DNA of 49,279 nucleotides from Oscillospiraceae bacterium (GCA_017619715.1 JAFZRS010000034.1:1-49279); one strand, 5' to 3'; positions 33,798-43,082 are shown, numbered from the stretch's first letter. A program made the numbers and translations. The notes: a model not told the origin generated them from the letters alone.

Positions 33798-34420
33798 ACG
33801 TGAAAAAACAGTTGAAAGAGGGCCTTTTGACCCAGAACCCGGTGCTGGTACAGCTACTGGGCATGTGTTCCACGCTGGCGATCACCACGTCCGTGGCAAA
33901 CGGTCTTGGCATGGGCGTGAGCGTCATCATTATTCTGACGTTGAGCAATATCATCATCTCACTGCTGCGCAAGATCATTCCCAACGAGGTGCGTATCGCC
34001 TGCTTTATCATCGTGATCGCAGGCTTCGTCACCTGCGTGCAGCTTCTGATGAAGGCGTTTTTGCCGGAGCTGGATAAGAGCCTGGGCGTGTTTATCCCCC
34101 TGATCGTGGTCAACTGCATCATTCTCGGCCGCGCCGAGGTTTTTGCCTCCCGCAACACCATGGGCGTCTCCGCGCTGGACGGCATCTTTCAGGGTCTGGG
34201 TTACACGGCGGTACTGCTGGTTATGTGCGTGTTCCGCGAGCTGTTCGGCGCGGGTACGCTGCTGGGCGTGCGGATCATGCCGGAGAGCTATACCAATATG
34301 GGACTTCTCACACTGCCGGTGGGCGGCTTCTTGTGCCTGGGCGCGCTGATTGCCGCGATGCAGTGGGGCATGAACCGCGCAGACAAGAAGAAGTCTTCCG
34401 GGGAAAAGGAGGCGGAGTAA
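33794..34420 (+). CDS. rnfE: Rnf complex subunit RnfE
   Basis: RnfE is an integral membrane subunit, homologous to RnfA in inverted topology, together forming the ion and electron conduit. The 208-residue product has about six membrane segments, with LTQNPVLVQLLGMCSTLAIT, PLIVVNCIILGRAEVFAS and FRELFGAGTLLGVRIMP. The cysteines in LLGMCS and VVNCI match the conserved pair implicated in Fe-S binding in the RnfA/E interface. Confidence 0.95.
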   Translation: MNVKKQLKEGLLTQNPVLVQLLGMCSTLAITTSVANGLGMGVSVIIILTLSNIIISLLRKIIPNEVRIACFIIVIAGFVTCVQLLMKAFLPELDKSLGVFIPLIVVNCIILGRAEVFASRNTMGVSALDGIFQGLGYTAVLLVMCVFRELFGAGTLLGVRIMPESYTNMGLLTLPVGGFLCLGALIAAMQWGMNRADKKKSSGEKEAE

Positions 34421-34423
34421 GGT

Positions 34424-35014
34424 ATGAGTATTACGAGTTTACTTGCCATTTCTCTGGGCGCCATCCTCACCAACAACTTTATTTTCTCACAGTTTTTAGG
34501 CATTTGCCCGTTTTTAGGCGTCAGCAAGAAAATCGACACCGCCGTGGGCATGGGCGCCGCCGTAACGTTCGTGATGGGTCTGGCGTCCGCCGTGTGCTAT
34601 GGGATCAACAGTCTCCTGAAGCTGGCGGGTCTGGAGTATATGCAGACGGTGGCGTTCATTCTGGTCATCGCCGCGCTGGTGCAGTTTGTGGAGATGTTCC
34701 TCAAGCGCTATATTCCCACGCTGTATACGGCGCTGGGCGTGTATCTGCCGCTGATCACCACCAACTGCGCCGTGCTGGGTGTGGCGCTTTTGAACGTGCA
34801 GAACAACTACAACTTCATTGAGTCCGTGGTCTACGGCATCACCGGCGGATTGGGCTTCTTGCTGGCAATCTTCCTGTTTGCCGCCGTGCGGGAGCAGTTG
34901 GAGTTCTCCGATACGCCCAAGGCGTTTGAGGGTTTCCCCATCGCGCTGGTCACCGCCGGACTGATCGCGCTGGCGTTCATGGGCTTCAGCGGTCTGCAGG
35001 TCTGGCCCCAGTAA
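34424..35014 (+). CDS. rnfA: Rnf complex subunit RnfA
   Basis: RnfA is an integral membrane subunit (196 residues, about six membrane segments) with the conserved ILTNNFIFSQFLGICPFLGVSKK in two adjoining parts and PLITTNCAVLGVALLN. The half-site cysteines (GICPF and TTNCAV) pair with those of RnfE. It starts three bases after rnfE with GGAGG upstream and is followed after 13 bases by rnfB. Confidence 0.95.
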   Translation: MSITSLLAISLGAILTNNFIFSQFLGICPFLGVSKKIDTAVGMGAAVTFVMGLASAVCYGINSLLKLAGLEYMQTVAFILVIAALVQFVEMFLKRYIPTLYTALGVYLPLITTNCAVLGVALLNVQNNYNFIESVVYGITGGLGFLLAIFLFAAVREQLEFSDTPKAFEGFPIALVTAGLIALAFMGFSGLQVWPQ

Positions 35015-35027
35015 GGAGGAAGAAACG

Positions 35028-35909
35028 ATGAATATTGTCTATGCTGTAGCGTTGCTGGGTGTGCTTGCCGCTGTGTTCGGATTGATCCTGGCAGTGGCGG
35101 GGAAGGTATTTGAGGTGCAGACCGATCCGCGTCTTTCTCAAATCCAGGCGTGTCTGGCAGGCGCCAACTGCGGCGGCTGCGGCTACCCCGGCTGTGCCGG
35201 CTGTGCCGAGGCGATTCTCGCGGGCAAAGCCCCTGTGACCGCCTGCGCGCCCGTGGGCGCGGAGGGAGCGGCAAAAATTGCCGCCATCATGGGCTTGGAA
35301 GCTACTGCCGGTGAGCGAATGGTAGCGCACGTGGCGTGCAACGGCGGTATTCACGCCGGAAAGAACTTTACGTATCGCGGCGTGCAGGACTGCCTCGCCG
35401 CCACCAAGGTCTGCGGCGGCGACGTCAACGGATGCCGCTACGGCTGCTTCGGCTTCGGCACCTGCGTGAGCGCCTGTAAGTTTGACGCCATTCATATCAA
35501 TGAAAACGGCGTGGCGGAGGTGGATAAGGAAAAATGCACCGACTGCGGCGCCTGCCGTGCCGCCTGCCCTCGCAAGCTTATCGCGGAAGTACCCTATAAG
35601 CAGAAGGTCTTTGTCAACTGCGCCAATCGGGATCGCGGTCCGGGCGTGGTCAAGGTCTGCACCGACTCTTGTATCGGCTGTGGTCTGTGCGAGCGTACCT
35701 GCAAGCTGGACGCGATCCACGTGGTGGATAACGTGGCGGTGATCGACTGCGATAAGTGTCGCAACTGCACCATGTGCGCCAAGGTCTGCCCTCGCAACGC
35801 CATCGAGCCGATTCCCACCGAGGAGGAGCGGGAGCGCTTCAAAGCGGCGCAGAAAGCAGCCGCCGAACGCGCCGCCGCCAAAAAAGCGGCAGCGGAGGCA
35901 GCGGAATAA
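35028..35909 (+). CDS. rnfB: Rnf complex subunit RnfB (polyferredoxin)
   Basis: RnfB is the ferredoxin-accepting subunit. The 293-residue product has an N-terminal membrane segment and a 4Fe-4S domain with CGGCGYPGCAGCAEAI. Further cysteine groups of ferredoxin type follow: YGCFGFGTCVSAC, CTDCGACRAACP, CIGCGLCERTC and CRNCTMCAKVCP. The C-terminal about 35 residues are an Ala/Lys/Glu-rich helix. AGGAGG lies upstream of the ATG, and a strong terminator follows the stop codon. Confidence 0.95.
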   Translation: MNIVYAVALLGVLAAVFGLILAVAGKVFEVQTDPRLSQIQACLAGANCGGCGYPGCAGCAEAILAGKAPVTACAPVGAEGAAKIAAIMGLEATAGERMVAHVACNGGIHAGKNFTYRGVQDCLAATKVCGGDVNGCRYGCFGFGTCVSACKFDAIHINENGVAEVDKEKCTDCGACRAACPRKLIAEVPYKQKVFVNCANRDRGPGVVKVCTDSCIGCGLCERTCKLDAIHVVDNVAVIDCDKCRNCTMCAKVCPRNAIEPIPTEEERERFKAAQKAAAERAAAKKAAAEAAE

Positions 35910-35917
35910 GAGACGAC

Positions 35918-35948
35918 AAAAAAGATCCGCCCCGGGCGGATCTTTTTA
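35918..35948 (+). terminator. Terminator of the rnf operon
   Basis: AGATCCGCC (35923-35931) pairs with GGCGGATCT (35935-35943), with an A-run before and TTTTT after. Confidence 0.92.
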
Positions 35949-35961
35949 TATGCTCTTTTTC

Positions 35962-35989
35962 TTGCCTTTTTGCGCCTACGGTATATAAT
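35962..35989 (+). promoter_or_regulatory. SigA-type promoter of folT
   Basis: TTGCCT (35962-35967) and a perfect TATAAT (35984-35989) are 16 bases apart. The predicted transcript starts at about 35996, just at the first base of the riboswitch. Confidence 0.75.
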
Positions 35990-35998
35990 AGGGAAAAA

Positions 35999-36101
35999 GG
36001 CAGAGTAGGGATCGGTGTGTTCAAGTGCCGGCGGGACGGGGAGTTGTCCGCCGGACGAAAAGGGGTTTTCCCTTGCAGTACCGATCCCGCATCCCGCTGC
36101 C
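35999..36101 (+). ncRNA. THF (tetrahydrofolate) riboswitch, folT leader
   Basis: The leader matches the THF-I riboswitch layout. P1 is GGCAG (35999-36003) with CTGCC (36097-36101). GAGTAG follows P1, then the GATCGGT/ACCGATC stem, the GTTCAAGTG and GGGGAGTTGTC segments pairing towards the pseudoknot, CGGACGAA, and GCATCCCGC before the closing P1 strand. It precedes a FolT transporter gene, the usual target. Recognition is by eye against the remembered consensus. Confidence 0.82.
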
Positions 36102-36119
36102 GCATGGCGGAGCGTTATT

Positions 36120-36166
36120 CTCCTTTGTGCGGCAATTCCGGAAACGGACTGCCGAAAACAAAGGAG
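36120..36166 (+). promoter_or_regulatory. Shine-Dalgarno sequestering hairpin of folT
   Basis: CTCCTTTGT (36120-36128) is exactly complementary to ACAAAGGAG (36158-36166), the folT ribosome binding site. The inner part (GGCA..TTCCG with CGGA..TGCC) extends the helix. The riboswitch therefore probably controls translation through access to this site. Confidence 0.75.
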
Positions 36167-36174
36167 GTCTTTTT

Positions 36175-36771
36175 ATGTCCCTTTACCCGTCTCCCTTTTC
36201 CGCCGGCTACTGGCGCGCCGCGCGCCGGGAACTGACGCAGCTTCGCAGTATTGTCTTTTGCGCGCTGATGGTCGCCGCCGCGATTGCGCTGGGATTGTTC
36301 AGTATCCCGGTGGCGGAAAATCTGAAAGTATCCGTGTCCTTTATGGCGCGCGCGCTGGCGGCGGCGGTGGGCGGTCCGCTGCTGGGGATTATCTACGGTG
36401 TGGTGGAGGACATTGTGGGCTGGGTGATCCATCCAGGCGGGCCGTTCTTCCCCGGCTATACCCTCAACACCGTGCTGGCGGTGGTGATCTACGCGCTGTT
36501 TTTCTACCGCCAGCGCATCACCGTCTGGCGCATCGTGGCGGCAAAGGTGCTCACCAATTACCCCATCAATGTGGGGCTGGGCTGTTTGTGGAGCCATGTG
36601 CTCTACGGAAAGGGCTATCTCTATTACGCCGCCACCAGCGTGGTGAAAAACACGCTCTATCTGCCCGTTCAGATTTTGCTGCTGTTCCTCGTTTTGCAAG
36701 CGCTGATTCCCGTGATGCGCCGCACGGGACTGGTGTCGTCGGAGCAGCCGGATTACATCGCTTTTTGGTGA
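36175..36771 (+). CDS. folT: Folate ECF transporter S component FolT
   Basis: This is the substrate-binding S component of an energy-coupling factor transporter, 198 residues with about five to six membrane segments. FolT-like features are LRSIVFCALMVAAAIALGLF, the AxxxA-containing FMARALAAAVGGPLLGIIYG, EDIVGWVIHPGGPFFPGYTLNT and YPINVGLGCLW. The specificity for folate is supported by the THF riboswitch in its leader. The shared EcfA/EcfT energising module is not in the window. The ATG at 36175 follows AAAGGAGG. Confidence 0.92.
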   Translation: MSLYPSPFSAGYWRAARRELTQLRSIVFCALMVAAAIALGLFSIPVAENLKVSVSFMARALAAAVGGPLLGIIYGVVEDIVGWVIHPGGPFFPGYTLNTVLAVVIYALFFYRQRITVWRIVAAKVLTNYPINVGLGCLWSHVLYGKGYLYYAATSVVKNTLYLPVQILLLFLVLQALIPVMRRTGLVSSEQPDYIAFW

Positions 36772-36788
36772 TCATATGCCACAGCACG

Positions 36789-36830
36789 CCTCGCGCCGGA
36801 CGGTTTTCCGTCCGGCGCGGTGTTTTGTTT
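36789..36830 (+). terminator. Terminator of folT
   Basis: A 12-bp perfect GC-rich stem (36792-36803 with 36808-36819) around TTTT is followed by GTGTTTTGTTT. Confidence 0.88.
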
Positions 36831-36853
36831 ACAGTTTATTAAAACCCCGCCTA

Positions 36854-36882
36854 TTGACTTTGAAAAAAATGGGTGATACACT
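36854..36882 (+). promoter_or_regulatory. SigA-type promoter of the hrcA operon
   Basis: TTGACT (36854-36859) and TACACT (36877-36882) are 17 bases apart; the CIRCE operator starts four bases after the minus 10 box. Confidence 0.75.
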
Positions 36883-36885
36883 GTT

Positions 36886-36912
36886 TTAGCACTCTGGGGA
36901 ATGGAGTGCTAA
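36886..36912 (+). promoter_or_regulatory. CIRCE operator (HrcA binding site)
   Basis: TTAGCACTC (36886-36894), nine bases, then GAGTGCTAA (36904-36912) is the exact CIRCE consensus. HrcA bound here represses the heat-shock operon, and since the site lies at the transcript start it also covers the leader. Confidence 0.97.
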
Positions 36913-36926
36913 AAGAGGAGATCCGC

Positions 36927-37976
36927 ATGGAATTGACGAAGCGGAAAAAAGAAATATTGAAGATTGTGGTGGAGAGCTATATTGACACGGCAGAGCCGAT
37001 GGGATCGAAAGCGGTCGTGGAGAAGATGTCCGGCAAGATCAGCTCCGCCACGGTGCGAAATGAGCTGGCGGATCTGACGGAGATGGGCTATCTCGAGCAG
37101 CCCCATACGTCTGCCGGACGGATTCCGTCCCCAAAAGGCTACCGGCTGTACGTCAACGAGCTGATGGAACGGCGGACTCTTTCGGCGGAGGAAACGGCGG
37201 AGATCAACCGCACGCTGTCAGATCGCATGTCCGGCATGGACGAGGTGATCGCCCGGGCGGGGCAAATGGTGTCCAGCTTCGTGGGCTACCCCACTTATGC
37301 CGTAGCGGATCACACGGGCGCTTCCACGGCGCGGCGGTTTGAGCTGTTGGGAGTGGAAGACAGCGGCGTGATCGCCGTGGTAATGCTGTCAGACGACCGG
37401 GTAAAGAGCCGCCTTTTGCAGCCGGAACTGCCGGTGAGCGCGTCACAGCTCCCGGAGTTAAGTCATCTGCTGAACACCCATTTCACCGGCATCGGCGCAT
37501 CAGAGATGAACGCGCGCTTGATGAACCTGAGCGATCAGGTGCAGGGCAACTGGTTTTTACTGCTCAATCAGGTGGTGGAATACGCGGCGGCGCTGGTGCG
37601 CGAGAGCGAGCGGCAGCAGGTGTTTACCGATGGCGCCAGTCAGCTGTTGCGTTTTCCGGAATACCGGGACGTGGATAAAGCCCACGATCTGATGCGTTTT
37701 ATGTCGGAGAGCAAAAGCGCGCTGCCGGTGCCGGCAGACGGCGCGCCGGTGCAGATTTTGATCGGTCCGGAAAATGTAAACGATGCGTTGAAAGAGAGCA
37801 GTGTGATCGTGGCAAGCTACGATATCGGCGACCATATGCGCGGACTGGTGGGCGTGGTAGGTCCTACCCGCATGGACTATGCCGCCGTGGCAGCCCGGTT
37901 GAGCTATTTTGCCGAGAGCCTGAGCGCCATGTTCGGCAGGAAAAACCAACTGCCCCCCAAGGAGGAGAAAGAATGA
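36927..37976 (+). CDS. hrcA: Heat-inducible transcription repressor HrcA
   Basis: HrcA represses groE and dnaK operons through CIRCE. The 349-residue product has an N-terminal winged helix (ELTKRKKEILKIVVESYI, EPMGSKAVVEKM, SSATVRNELADLTEMGYLEQPHTSAGRIPS in parts) and C-terminal GAF-like and dimerisation regions ending YDIGDHMRGLVGVVGPTRMDYA. ATG 36927 has AGAGGAG eight bases upstream and lies 14 bases after CIRCE, so the gene is autoregulated. The stop codon overlaps grpE. Confidence 0.96.
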   Translation: MELTKRKKEILKIVVESYIDTAEPMGSKAVVEKMSGKISSATVRNELADLTEMGYLEQPHTSAGRIPSPKGYRLYVNELMERRTLSAEETAEINRTLSDRMSGMDEVIARAGQMVSSFVGYPTYAVADHTGASTARRFELLGVEDSGVIAVVMLSDDRVKSRLLQPELPVSASQLPELSHLLNTHFTGIGASEMNARLMNLSDQVQGNWFLLLNQVVEYAAALVRESERQQVFTDGASQLLRFPEYRDVDKAHDLMRFMSESKSALPVPADGAPVQILIGPENVNDALKESSVIVASYDIGDHMRGLVGVVGPTRMDYAAVAARLSYFAESLSAMFGRKNQLPPKEEKE

Positions 37977-38533
37977 GCGAGAAAGAGAAAAAGGATCTGC
38001 CTGAAGAGGAAATGCCGGCGGCGGAAGAGAATAGCGCGGCAGAGGAGACACAGCCGCAGACACCGGAGACATATACCGTCACAACCGAGCAGATGGCGCA
38101 GATGGAATCGCTTGCCAAGCTGGTAAGCGAGGGGAACGAGAAGTATCTGCGTCTGGCGGCGGAGTACGACAACTACCGCAAACGCACCGCCCGGGAGAAG
38201 GAGAACCTCTACCAGACCGCCAAAGCGGACACGGTCAAGCCGTTTTTAGACGTGTACGATAATCTCCTGCGCGGTGTCGGTCAGTTTGAAACGGACGATC
38301 CCCACCGGCAAGGACTGGAGATGATCGCCAAACAGCTTTTGGAGGTGCTGCACAAGCTGGGCGTCACGGAGATCGAGGCGGAGGGACAGCCCTTCGACCC
38401 GGAAAAGCACAACGCCGTCATGCACGTGGAGGACGAAGAGGCAGGGGAGAACACCGTGGTGGAGGTCTTTCAAAAGGGCTTCCAGCTGGGCGACAAGGTA
38501 CTGCGGTTCGCCGTGGTAAAAGTGGCAAATTGA
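37973..38533 (+). CDS. grpE: Nucleotide exchange factor GrpE
   Basis: GrpE releases ADP from DnaK. The 186-residue protein has an acidic disordered start, a long helix (YLRLAAEYDNYRKRTAREKE) and the beta domain with FDPEKHNAVMHVEDEEAGENTVVEVFQKGF in two adjoining parts and LGDKVLRFAVVKV. It overlaps hrcA by four bases and is followed by dnaK after 47 bases. Confidence 0.96.
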   Translation: MSEKEKKDLPEEEMPAAEENSAAEETQPQTPETYTVTTEQMAQMESLAKLVSEGNEKYLRLAAEYDNYRKRTAREKENLYQTAKADTVKPFLDVYDNLLRGVGQFETDDPHRQGLEMIAKQLLEVLHKLGVTEIEAEGQPFDPEKHNAVMHVEDEEAGENTVVEVFQKGFQLGDKVLRFAVVKVAN

Positions 38534-38580
38534 TTATAAAGCGTATAAAAAATTTTTCATATAATTAGGAGGCAAACAAC

Positions 38581-40413
38581 ATGTCAAAGGTAATCGGTAT
38601 CGATCTGGGTACGACCAATTCCTGCGTGGCGGTCATGGAGGGCGGCGAAGCCGTCGTCATCGCCAACGCTGAGGGCAACCGCACCACGCCGTCCGTAGTG
38701 GCATTTTCCAAGACCGGGGAACGTATGGTGGGGCAGGTGGCAAAGCGTCAGGCAATCACCAATCCCGAGCGCACCATCGCGTCCATCAAGCGCGAGATGG
38801 GCAGCGATCACCGCGTCAACATCGACGGCAAGAACTATACGCCCCAGGAGATCAGCGCCATGATCCTCCAGAAGCTCAAGGCGGACGCGGAGAGCTATCT
38901 GGGCTCTACCGTCACCGAGGCGGTCATCACCGTGCCGGCGTATTTTACCGACGCCCAGCGCCAGGCAACCAAGGACGCCGGCAAGATCGCCGGTCTGGAC
39001 GTCAAGCGCATTATCAACGAGCCTACCGCCGCCGCGCTGGCATACGGCGTGGACAAGGAGCAGGCGCAGAAGATCATGGTCTACGATCTGGGCGGCGGCA
39101 CGTTTGACGTGTCCATTCTGGAGATTGACGACGGTGTGATCGAGGTGCTGGCTACCGCCGGCAACAACCGCTTGGGCGGTGACGACTTCGATGAGTGCGT
39201 CATGAAGTATCTGGTGAGCGAGTTTAAGAAGACCGAGGGCATTGACCTCAGCGGCGACAAGGTTGCCATGCAGCGTCTCAAGGAGGCGGCGGAGAAGGCG
39301 AAGATCGAGCTCTCCGGCGTGACCACCTCCAACATCAACCTGCCCTATATCACCGCCGACGCCACCGGTCCCAAGCATCTGGACGTGACGCTGACGCGCG
39401 CCAAGTTCAACGAGCTGACGGGTTATCTGGTGGACGCCACCATGGGTCCCGTGCGTCAGGCGATGTCCGACGCGGGACTCAAGCCCAGCGATCTGAGCAA
39501 GGTGCTGATGGTGGGCGGCTCCAGCCGTATTCCCGCCGTGGTGGACGCAGTCAAGAGCTTTACCGGCAGCGAGCCGTTTAAGGGTATCAACCCTGATGAG
39601 TGTGTGGCAATGGGCGCGGCGTTGCAGGCCGGCGTGCTGACCGGCGACGTGAAGGGTCTGCTGCTGCTGGACGTGACGCCGCTGAGCCTGGGCATTGAGA
39701 CCATGGGCGGCGTGTGCACGCGGCTCATCGAGCGCAACACCACCATTCCGGTCAAGAAGAGCCAGATCTTCTCCACTGCCGCTGACAACCAGACTTCCGT
39801 GGAGGTTAACGTGCTGCAAGGTGAGCGTGAGATGGCGGCGGCCAATAAGAGTCTGGGCAGATTTCATCTGGACGGCATCGCCCCGGCGCGCCGCGGCTTG
39901 CCGCAGATCGAGGTGACGTTCGATATCGACGCCAACGGCATTGTGAATGTCAGCGCCAAGGATCTGGGTACGGGTACGGAGCAGCACATCACCATCACCT
40001 CCTCCTCCAACATGAGCAAGGAGGATATCGAAAAGGCGGTCAAGGAGGCGGAGCAGTATGCCGCCGAGGACGCCAAGATCAAGGAAAAGGTGGAAGTGCG
40101 CAATCAGGCGGATCAGATGGTCTATCAGTCGGAAAAGACGCTCAGCGAGATGGGCGACAAGCTGCCCGAGAGCGAGAAGGCGCCGATCCAGGCGGGTATC
40201 GACAAGCTGAAAGAAACGCTCAAGGGCGACGACACCGCCGCCATCAAGACGGCCACAGAGGAGCTGACGCAGCTATTCTACAAGATGAGTGAGAAGCTCT
40301 ATCAGCAGCAGCCCCAGCAGGGCGATCCCAACAGCGCGCAAGGCGGCGGGCAAGACGGTCAGTATTACGACGCGGATTATAAGGTCGTGGACGAGGACGA
40401 TCAGAACAAGTAA
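38581..40413 (+). CDS. dnaK: Chaperone DnaK (Hsp70)
   Basis: The product is the ATP-dependent Hsp70 chaperone. It is full length (610 residues), with [69 protein letters not shown] and GGSSRIPAV in the nucleotide-binding domain. The substrate-binding domain has [15 protein letters not shown], and the tail ends [15 protein letters not shown]. Like other Gram-positive DnaK proteins it lacks the extra loop found in proteobacterial forms. AGGAGG precedes the ATG. Confidence 0.98.
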   Translation: MSKVIGIDLGTTNSCVAVMEGGEAVVIANAEGNRTTPSVVAFSKTGERMVGQVAKRQAITNPERTIASIKREMGSDHRVNIDGKNYTPQEISAMILQKLKADAESYLGSTVTEAVITVPAYFTDAQRQATKDAGKIAGLDVKRIINEPTAAALAYGVDKEQAQKIMVYDLGGGTFDVSILEIDDGVIEVLATAGNNRLGGDDFDECVMKYLVSEFKKTEGIDLSGDKVAMQRLKEAAEKAKIELSGVTTSNINLPYITADATGPKHLDVTLTRAKFNELTGYLVDATMGPVRQAMSDAGLKPSDLSKVLMVGGSSRIPAVVDAVKSFTGSEPFKGINPDECVAMGAALQAGVLTGDVKGLLLLDVTPLSLGIETMGGVCTRLIERNTTIPVKKSQIFSTAADNQTSVEVNVLQGEREMAAANKSLGRFHLDGIAPARRGLPQIEVTFDIDANGIVNVSAKDLGTGTEQHITITSSSNMSKEDIEKAVKEAEQYAAEDAKIKEKVEVRNQADQMVYQSEKTLSEMGDKLPESEKAPIQAGIDKLKETLKGDDTAAIKTATEELTQLFYKMSEKLYQQQPQQGDPNSAQGGGQDGQYYDADYKVVDEDDQNK

Positions 40414-40430
40414 AAGCAGTAGTCATTTCA

Positions 40431-40471
40431 CCGCAGATAGGGGACAGGGGAACGCCTGCCCCTATTTGCGG
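40431..40471 (+). promoter_or_regulatory. Long hairpin between dnaK and dnaJ
   Basis: CCGCAGATAGGGG (40431-40443) pairs with CCCCTATTTGCGG (40459-40471), and CAGG/CCTG extends it inside. No U-tract follows; instead the dnaJ ribosome binding site does. It may stabilise the 3' end of the dnaK message or serve as a processing point that lowers dnaJ output. Confidence 0.6.
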
Positions 40472-40489
40472 CGTTAGGAGAATGAGCCG

Positions 40490-41623
40490 ATGGCACAGGA
40501 AAAAAGAGATTATTACGAGGTGCTGGGTGTGGAGCGCGGCGCCGGTGAGGAAGAAATCAAGAAAGCGTACAAGAAACTGGCGCGGAAGTATCACCCGGAT
40601 ATGAACCCCGGCGACAAAGAGGCGGAGGAGAAATTCAAGGAGATCAACGAGGCAAACGAGGTGCTCTCCGATCCGGAGAAGAAGGCGCGTTACGACCAGT
40701 TTGGCTTTGCCGGTGTAGACCCCAATTACGGCGGCGGGGGCGGCGCTTACGGCGGCACGGGTTTTGATTTCGGCGATTTAGGCGATATCTTCGGCAGCTT
40801 TTTCGGCGGCGGATTCGGCGGCGGCGCCGCCCGGCGCAACGGACCGCTGCGGGGCGAGAGTATTCGCGCCAGCGTGACTGTCAGCTTTACCGAGGCGGCG
40901 TTTGGCTGTGAAAAGAGCATTACGCTCGAGCGCAGTGAACCGTGCGCCACCTGCGGCGGCAACGGCTGCGCGCCGGGTACTACGCCGGAAGTCTGTCCCG
41001 ACTGCCGCGGTACGGGTGTGGTCACCCGCGCCCAGCGTACCCCCTTCGGTGTGATGCAGTCGCAAGCGCCGTGCAGCAAATGCTCCGGCACGGGCAAGAT
41101 TATCCATCAGCCCTGTCCGGACTGCCACGGCGGCGGCGCGGTGCGGCACCGCCGCACCATCAAGGTCAATATTCCCGCGGGTATCGACGACGGCCAGACC
41201 ATCTCGTTGCGGGGACAAGGTCACGCCGGACGCAACGGCGGACAGAGCGGTGATCTGCTCATCACCGTCATGGTACGCCCCCACGAGATGTTTCGCCGGG
41301 AGGGTACATCGGTGTTCTGCGAAGCGCCCATTACGTTTGCCCAGGCGGTGCTGGGTGCGGAACTGGAAATCCCCACCATTGACGGCAAGGTGAAATATGC
41401 GATCCCCGAGGGCACGCAGACCGGCACGGTGTTCCGCTTGAAGGGCAAGGGAATCCCGTCGCTGAACGGACGCGGACGCGGCGATCAGTACGTCACTGTG
41501 ACCATTGAGACGCCCAAAGGTCTCAACCGGGAACAAAAAGAAGCGCTTCGGATTTTCAGCGAGACTTTGGGAGAGAATAATTATGAGAAACAGCGCAACT
41601 TTTTTAAGAAGTTCCGCAAATGA
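40490..41623 (+). CDS. dnaJ: Chaperone DnaJ (Hsp40, type I)
   Basis: This is the co-chaperone that stimulates DnaK ATPase. The 377-residue protein has a J domain with YHPDMNPGD (the HPD motif), a Gly/Phe-rich region ([19 protein letters not shown]) and four zinc-binding repeats ([33 protein letters not shown]). The C-terminal substrate-binding domains include [17 protein letters not shown]. An AGGAG site lies ten bases before the ATG. It is followed seven bases... that is, within one ribosome binding site, by rpiB. Confidence 0.97.
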   Translation: MAQEKRDYYEVLGVERGAGEEEIKKAYKKLARKYHPDMNPGDKEAEEKFKEINEANEVLSDPEKKARYDQFGFAGVDPNYGGGGGAYGGTGFDFGDLGDIFGSFFGGGFGGGAARRNGPLRGESIRASVTVSFTEAAFGCEKSITLERSEPCATCGGNGCAPGTTPEVCPDCRGTGVVTRAQRTPFGVMQSQAPCSKCSGTGKIIHQPCPDCHGGGAVRHRRTIKVNIPAGIDDGQTISLRGQGHAGRNGGQSGDLLITVMVRPHEMFRREGTSVFCEAPITFAQAVLGAELEIPTIDGKVKYAIPEGTQTGTVFRLKGKGIPSLNGRGRGDQYVTVTIETPKGLNREQKEALRIFSETLGENNYEKQRNFFKKFRK

Positions 41624-41638
41624 TAAGGAGTGGCAAAC

Positions 41639-42076
41639 ATGAAAATTGCGATTGGCTGCGATCATGGTGGATATCTGCTCAAGGAGGAGCTTCTCACATG
41701 GCTGAAGGATAACGGCTACGAGTACGAGGACTTTGGCTGCTTCAGTACCGAGAGCGTGGACTATCCCGCCTACGGTGAGAAGGTGGCGCGCTCGGTGGCG
41801 TCCGGCGCGTGTGAACGTGGCATCGTCATCTGCACCACGGGCATCGGAATCTCCATTGCCGCCAACAAGGTCAAGGGCATTCGCTGCGCCCACTGCGGTG
41901 ATCCCCTCTCCGCGGAGATGACCCGCCGCCATAACGATGCCAACGTGCTGGCGCTGGGTGCGGGGATCGTGGGGCCGAATCTGGCAAAACGGATCGTAGA
42001 CGTGTTCTTGCAAACGGAGTTTGAAGGCGGCCGTCATGCCCGGCGGGTACAGCAGCTCAACAGCATCGAAGCGTAA
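41639..42076 (+). CDS. rpiB: Ribose-5-phosphate isomerase B family protein
   Basis: RpiB/LacA-B family sugar-phosphate isomerase, 145 residues. It has the start KIAIGCDHGGYLLKEEL, FGCFSTESVDYP, the active-site Cys in ICTTGIGISIAANK, RRHNDANVLALGAGIVG, and a C-terminal EGGRHARRVQQLN. It probably interconverts ribose 5-phosphate and ribulose 5-phosphate in the non-oxidative pentose phosphate pathway; allose 6-phosphate or other substrates cannot be excluded. The ATG at 41639 has AAGGAG eight bases upstream. It is directly downstream of dnaJ and may be cotranscribed with it. Confidence 0.92.
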   Translation: MKIAIGCDHGGYLLKEELLTWLKDNGYEYEDFGCFSTESVDYPAYGEKVARSVASGACERGIVICTTGIGISIAANKVKGIRCAHCGDPLSAEMTRRHNDANVLALGAGIVGPNLAKRIVDVFLQTEFEGGRHARRVQQLNSIEA

Positions 42077-42079
42077 GGT

Positions 42080-43081
42080 ATGGGAACGAGAGGATATGGC
42101 CGCTACCGCGGCCGCGAAGGCAGAGTCGGCAAAGTGATCTGGGTGATCGCGCTGTGCATCGTTTTGCTTGCCGCCGTGGCATTTTTGCTGGGGCAGCAGT
42201 ATCTTATTTACGATGACGAGGGGAATGTCCGCTGGGCGGTTCCCTTCGGGCAAAGCGGCGATGGCGGATACGACAATCCCATTGATCCTGCGGACGTGAC
42301 GATCGAGCGGCAGGAGCCGGAAGCGCCGCCGCGCCGCGCATTGGCGCAAGTGCATGCCCGGGAATTGGAAAACGGCGCGCTGTGGTGGCAGCCGGAGAAT
42401 GTGCTGTCGTCTCTGGAAGAGGACATGGTGATTGAGTGTAAGACCGTTGGCGGCAGCTTGCGGTATGCTACGTCGGTGACGCTCCCTGCGGGCGTGGCAT
42501 CAGAGCAAGGCTCCACCCGGGACAATCTGACTGCGTTACTCCGCAGCGATCACTATGCCGTAGCGCGGATTCACTGCTTTTGCGACACAGCCTATGCCCG
42601 AAGCGTACCCGGCACGGCGCTGACCGCCGCAGACGGACAGCTTTGGTATGACGGGGAAGGCCGGGCGTGGCTGGATCCGGCGGGAGCGGAGACTTTGGCC
42701 TATTTGACAGCGCTGTGTCAGGAGCTGGCAGAACTGGGATTCGACGAGCTTTTGCTGGATAGCTTTTCCTATCCCTCCACGGGGGACGTAAGCAGTATCG
42801 ATTTAGCGGCGGATACGGATCAAACTGCCATTTTAGCGGATTTTGCCGCCGCTATTCGGAAAACGATCCCGGAGACGGTGGTCTTGAGCGTGGCGATACA
42901 CGCCGACACGGAAGGCATCGCCAAAACGCTGTATGACAGCTTTGACCGGCTCTATGTGGACGAAACGGCGGATATCGCGGCGCTGACGACTTTGTTGGGC
43001 GACACGTGCGACGCCGCCACCGAGCTGGCGGTGCAGAGTCGTACCAAACCGCAAAGCGGCAGCTACGTGCTGCTGCCGTAG
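42080..43081 (+). CDS. Membrane-anchored putative glycoside hydrolase (DUF4015-like)
   Basis: This 333-residue protein has a basic N-terminus, one membrane segment (VIWVIALCIVLLAAVAFLLG) and an extracytoplasmic domain. The segment YAVARIHCFCDTAYARSVPG, with LWYDGEGRAWLDPAGAETLAYLTALCQEL and GFDELLLDSFSYPS after it (given in parts), resembles the TIM-barrel DUF4015 putative glycoside hydrolases. There the Asp in LDS-type strands is conserved. It starts three bases after rpiB with little room for a ribosome binding site (TAAGG). Substrate is unknown. A long terminator follows. Confidence 0.65.
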   Translation: MGTRGYGRYRGREGRVGKVIWVIALCIVLLAAVAFLLGQQYLIYDDEGNVRWAVPFGQSGDGGYDNPIDPADVTIERQEPEAPPRRALAQVHARELENGALWWQPENVLSSLEEDMVIECKTVGGSLRYATSVTLPAGVASEQGSTRDNLTALLRSDHYAVARIHCFCDTAYARSVPGTALTAADGQLWYDGEGRAWLDPAGAETLAYLTALCQELAELGFDELLLDSFSYPSTGDVSSIDLAADTDQTAILADFAAAIRKTIPETVVLSVAIHADTEGIAKTLYDSFDRLYVDETADIAALTTLLGDTCDAATELAVQSRTKPQSGSYVLLP

Positions 43082-43082
43082 A

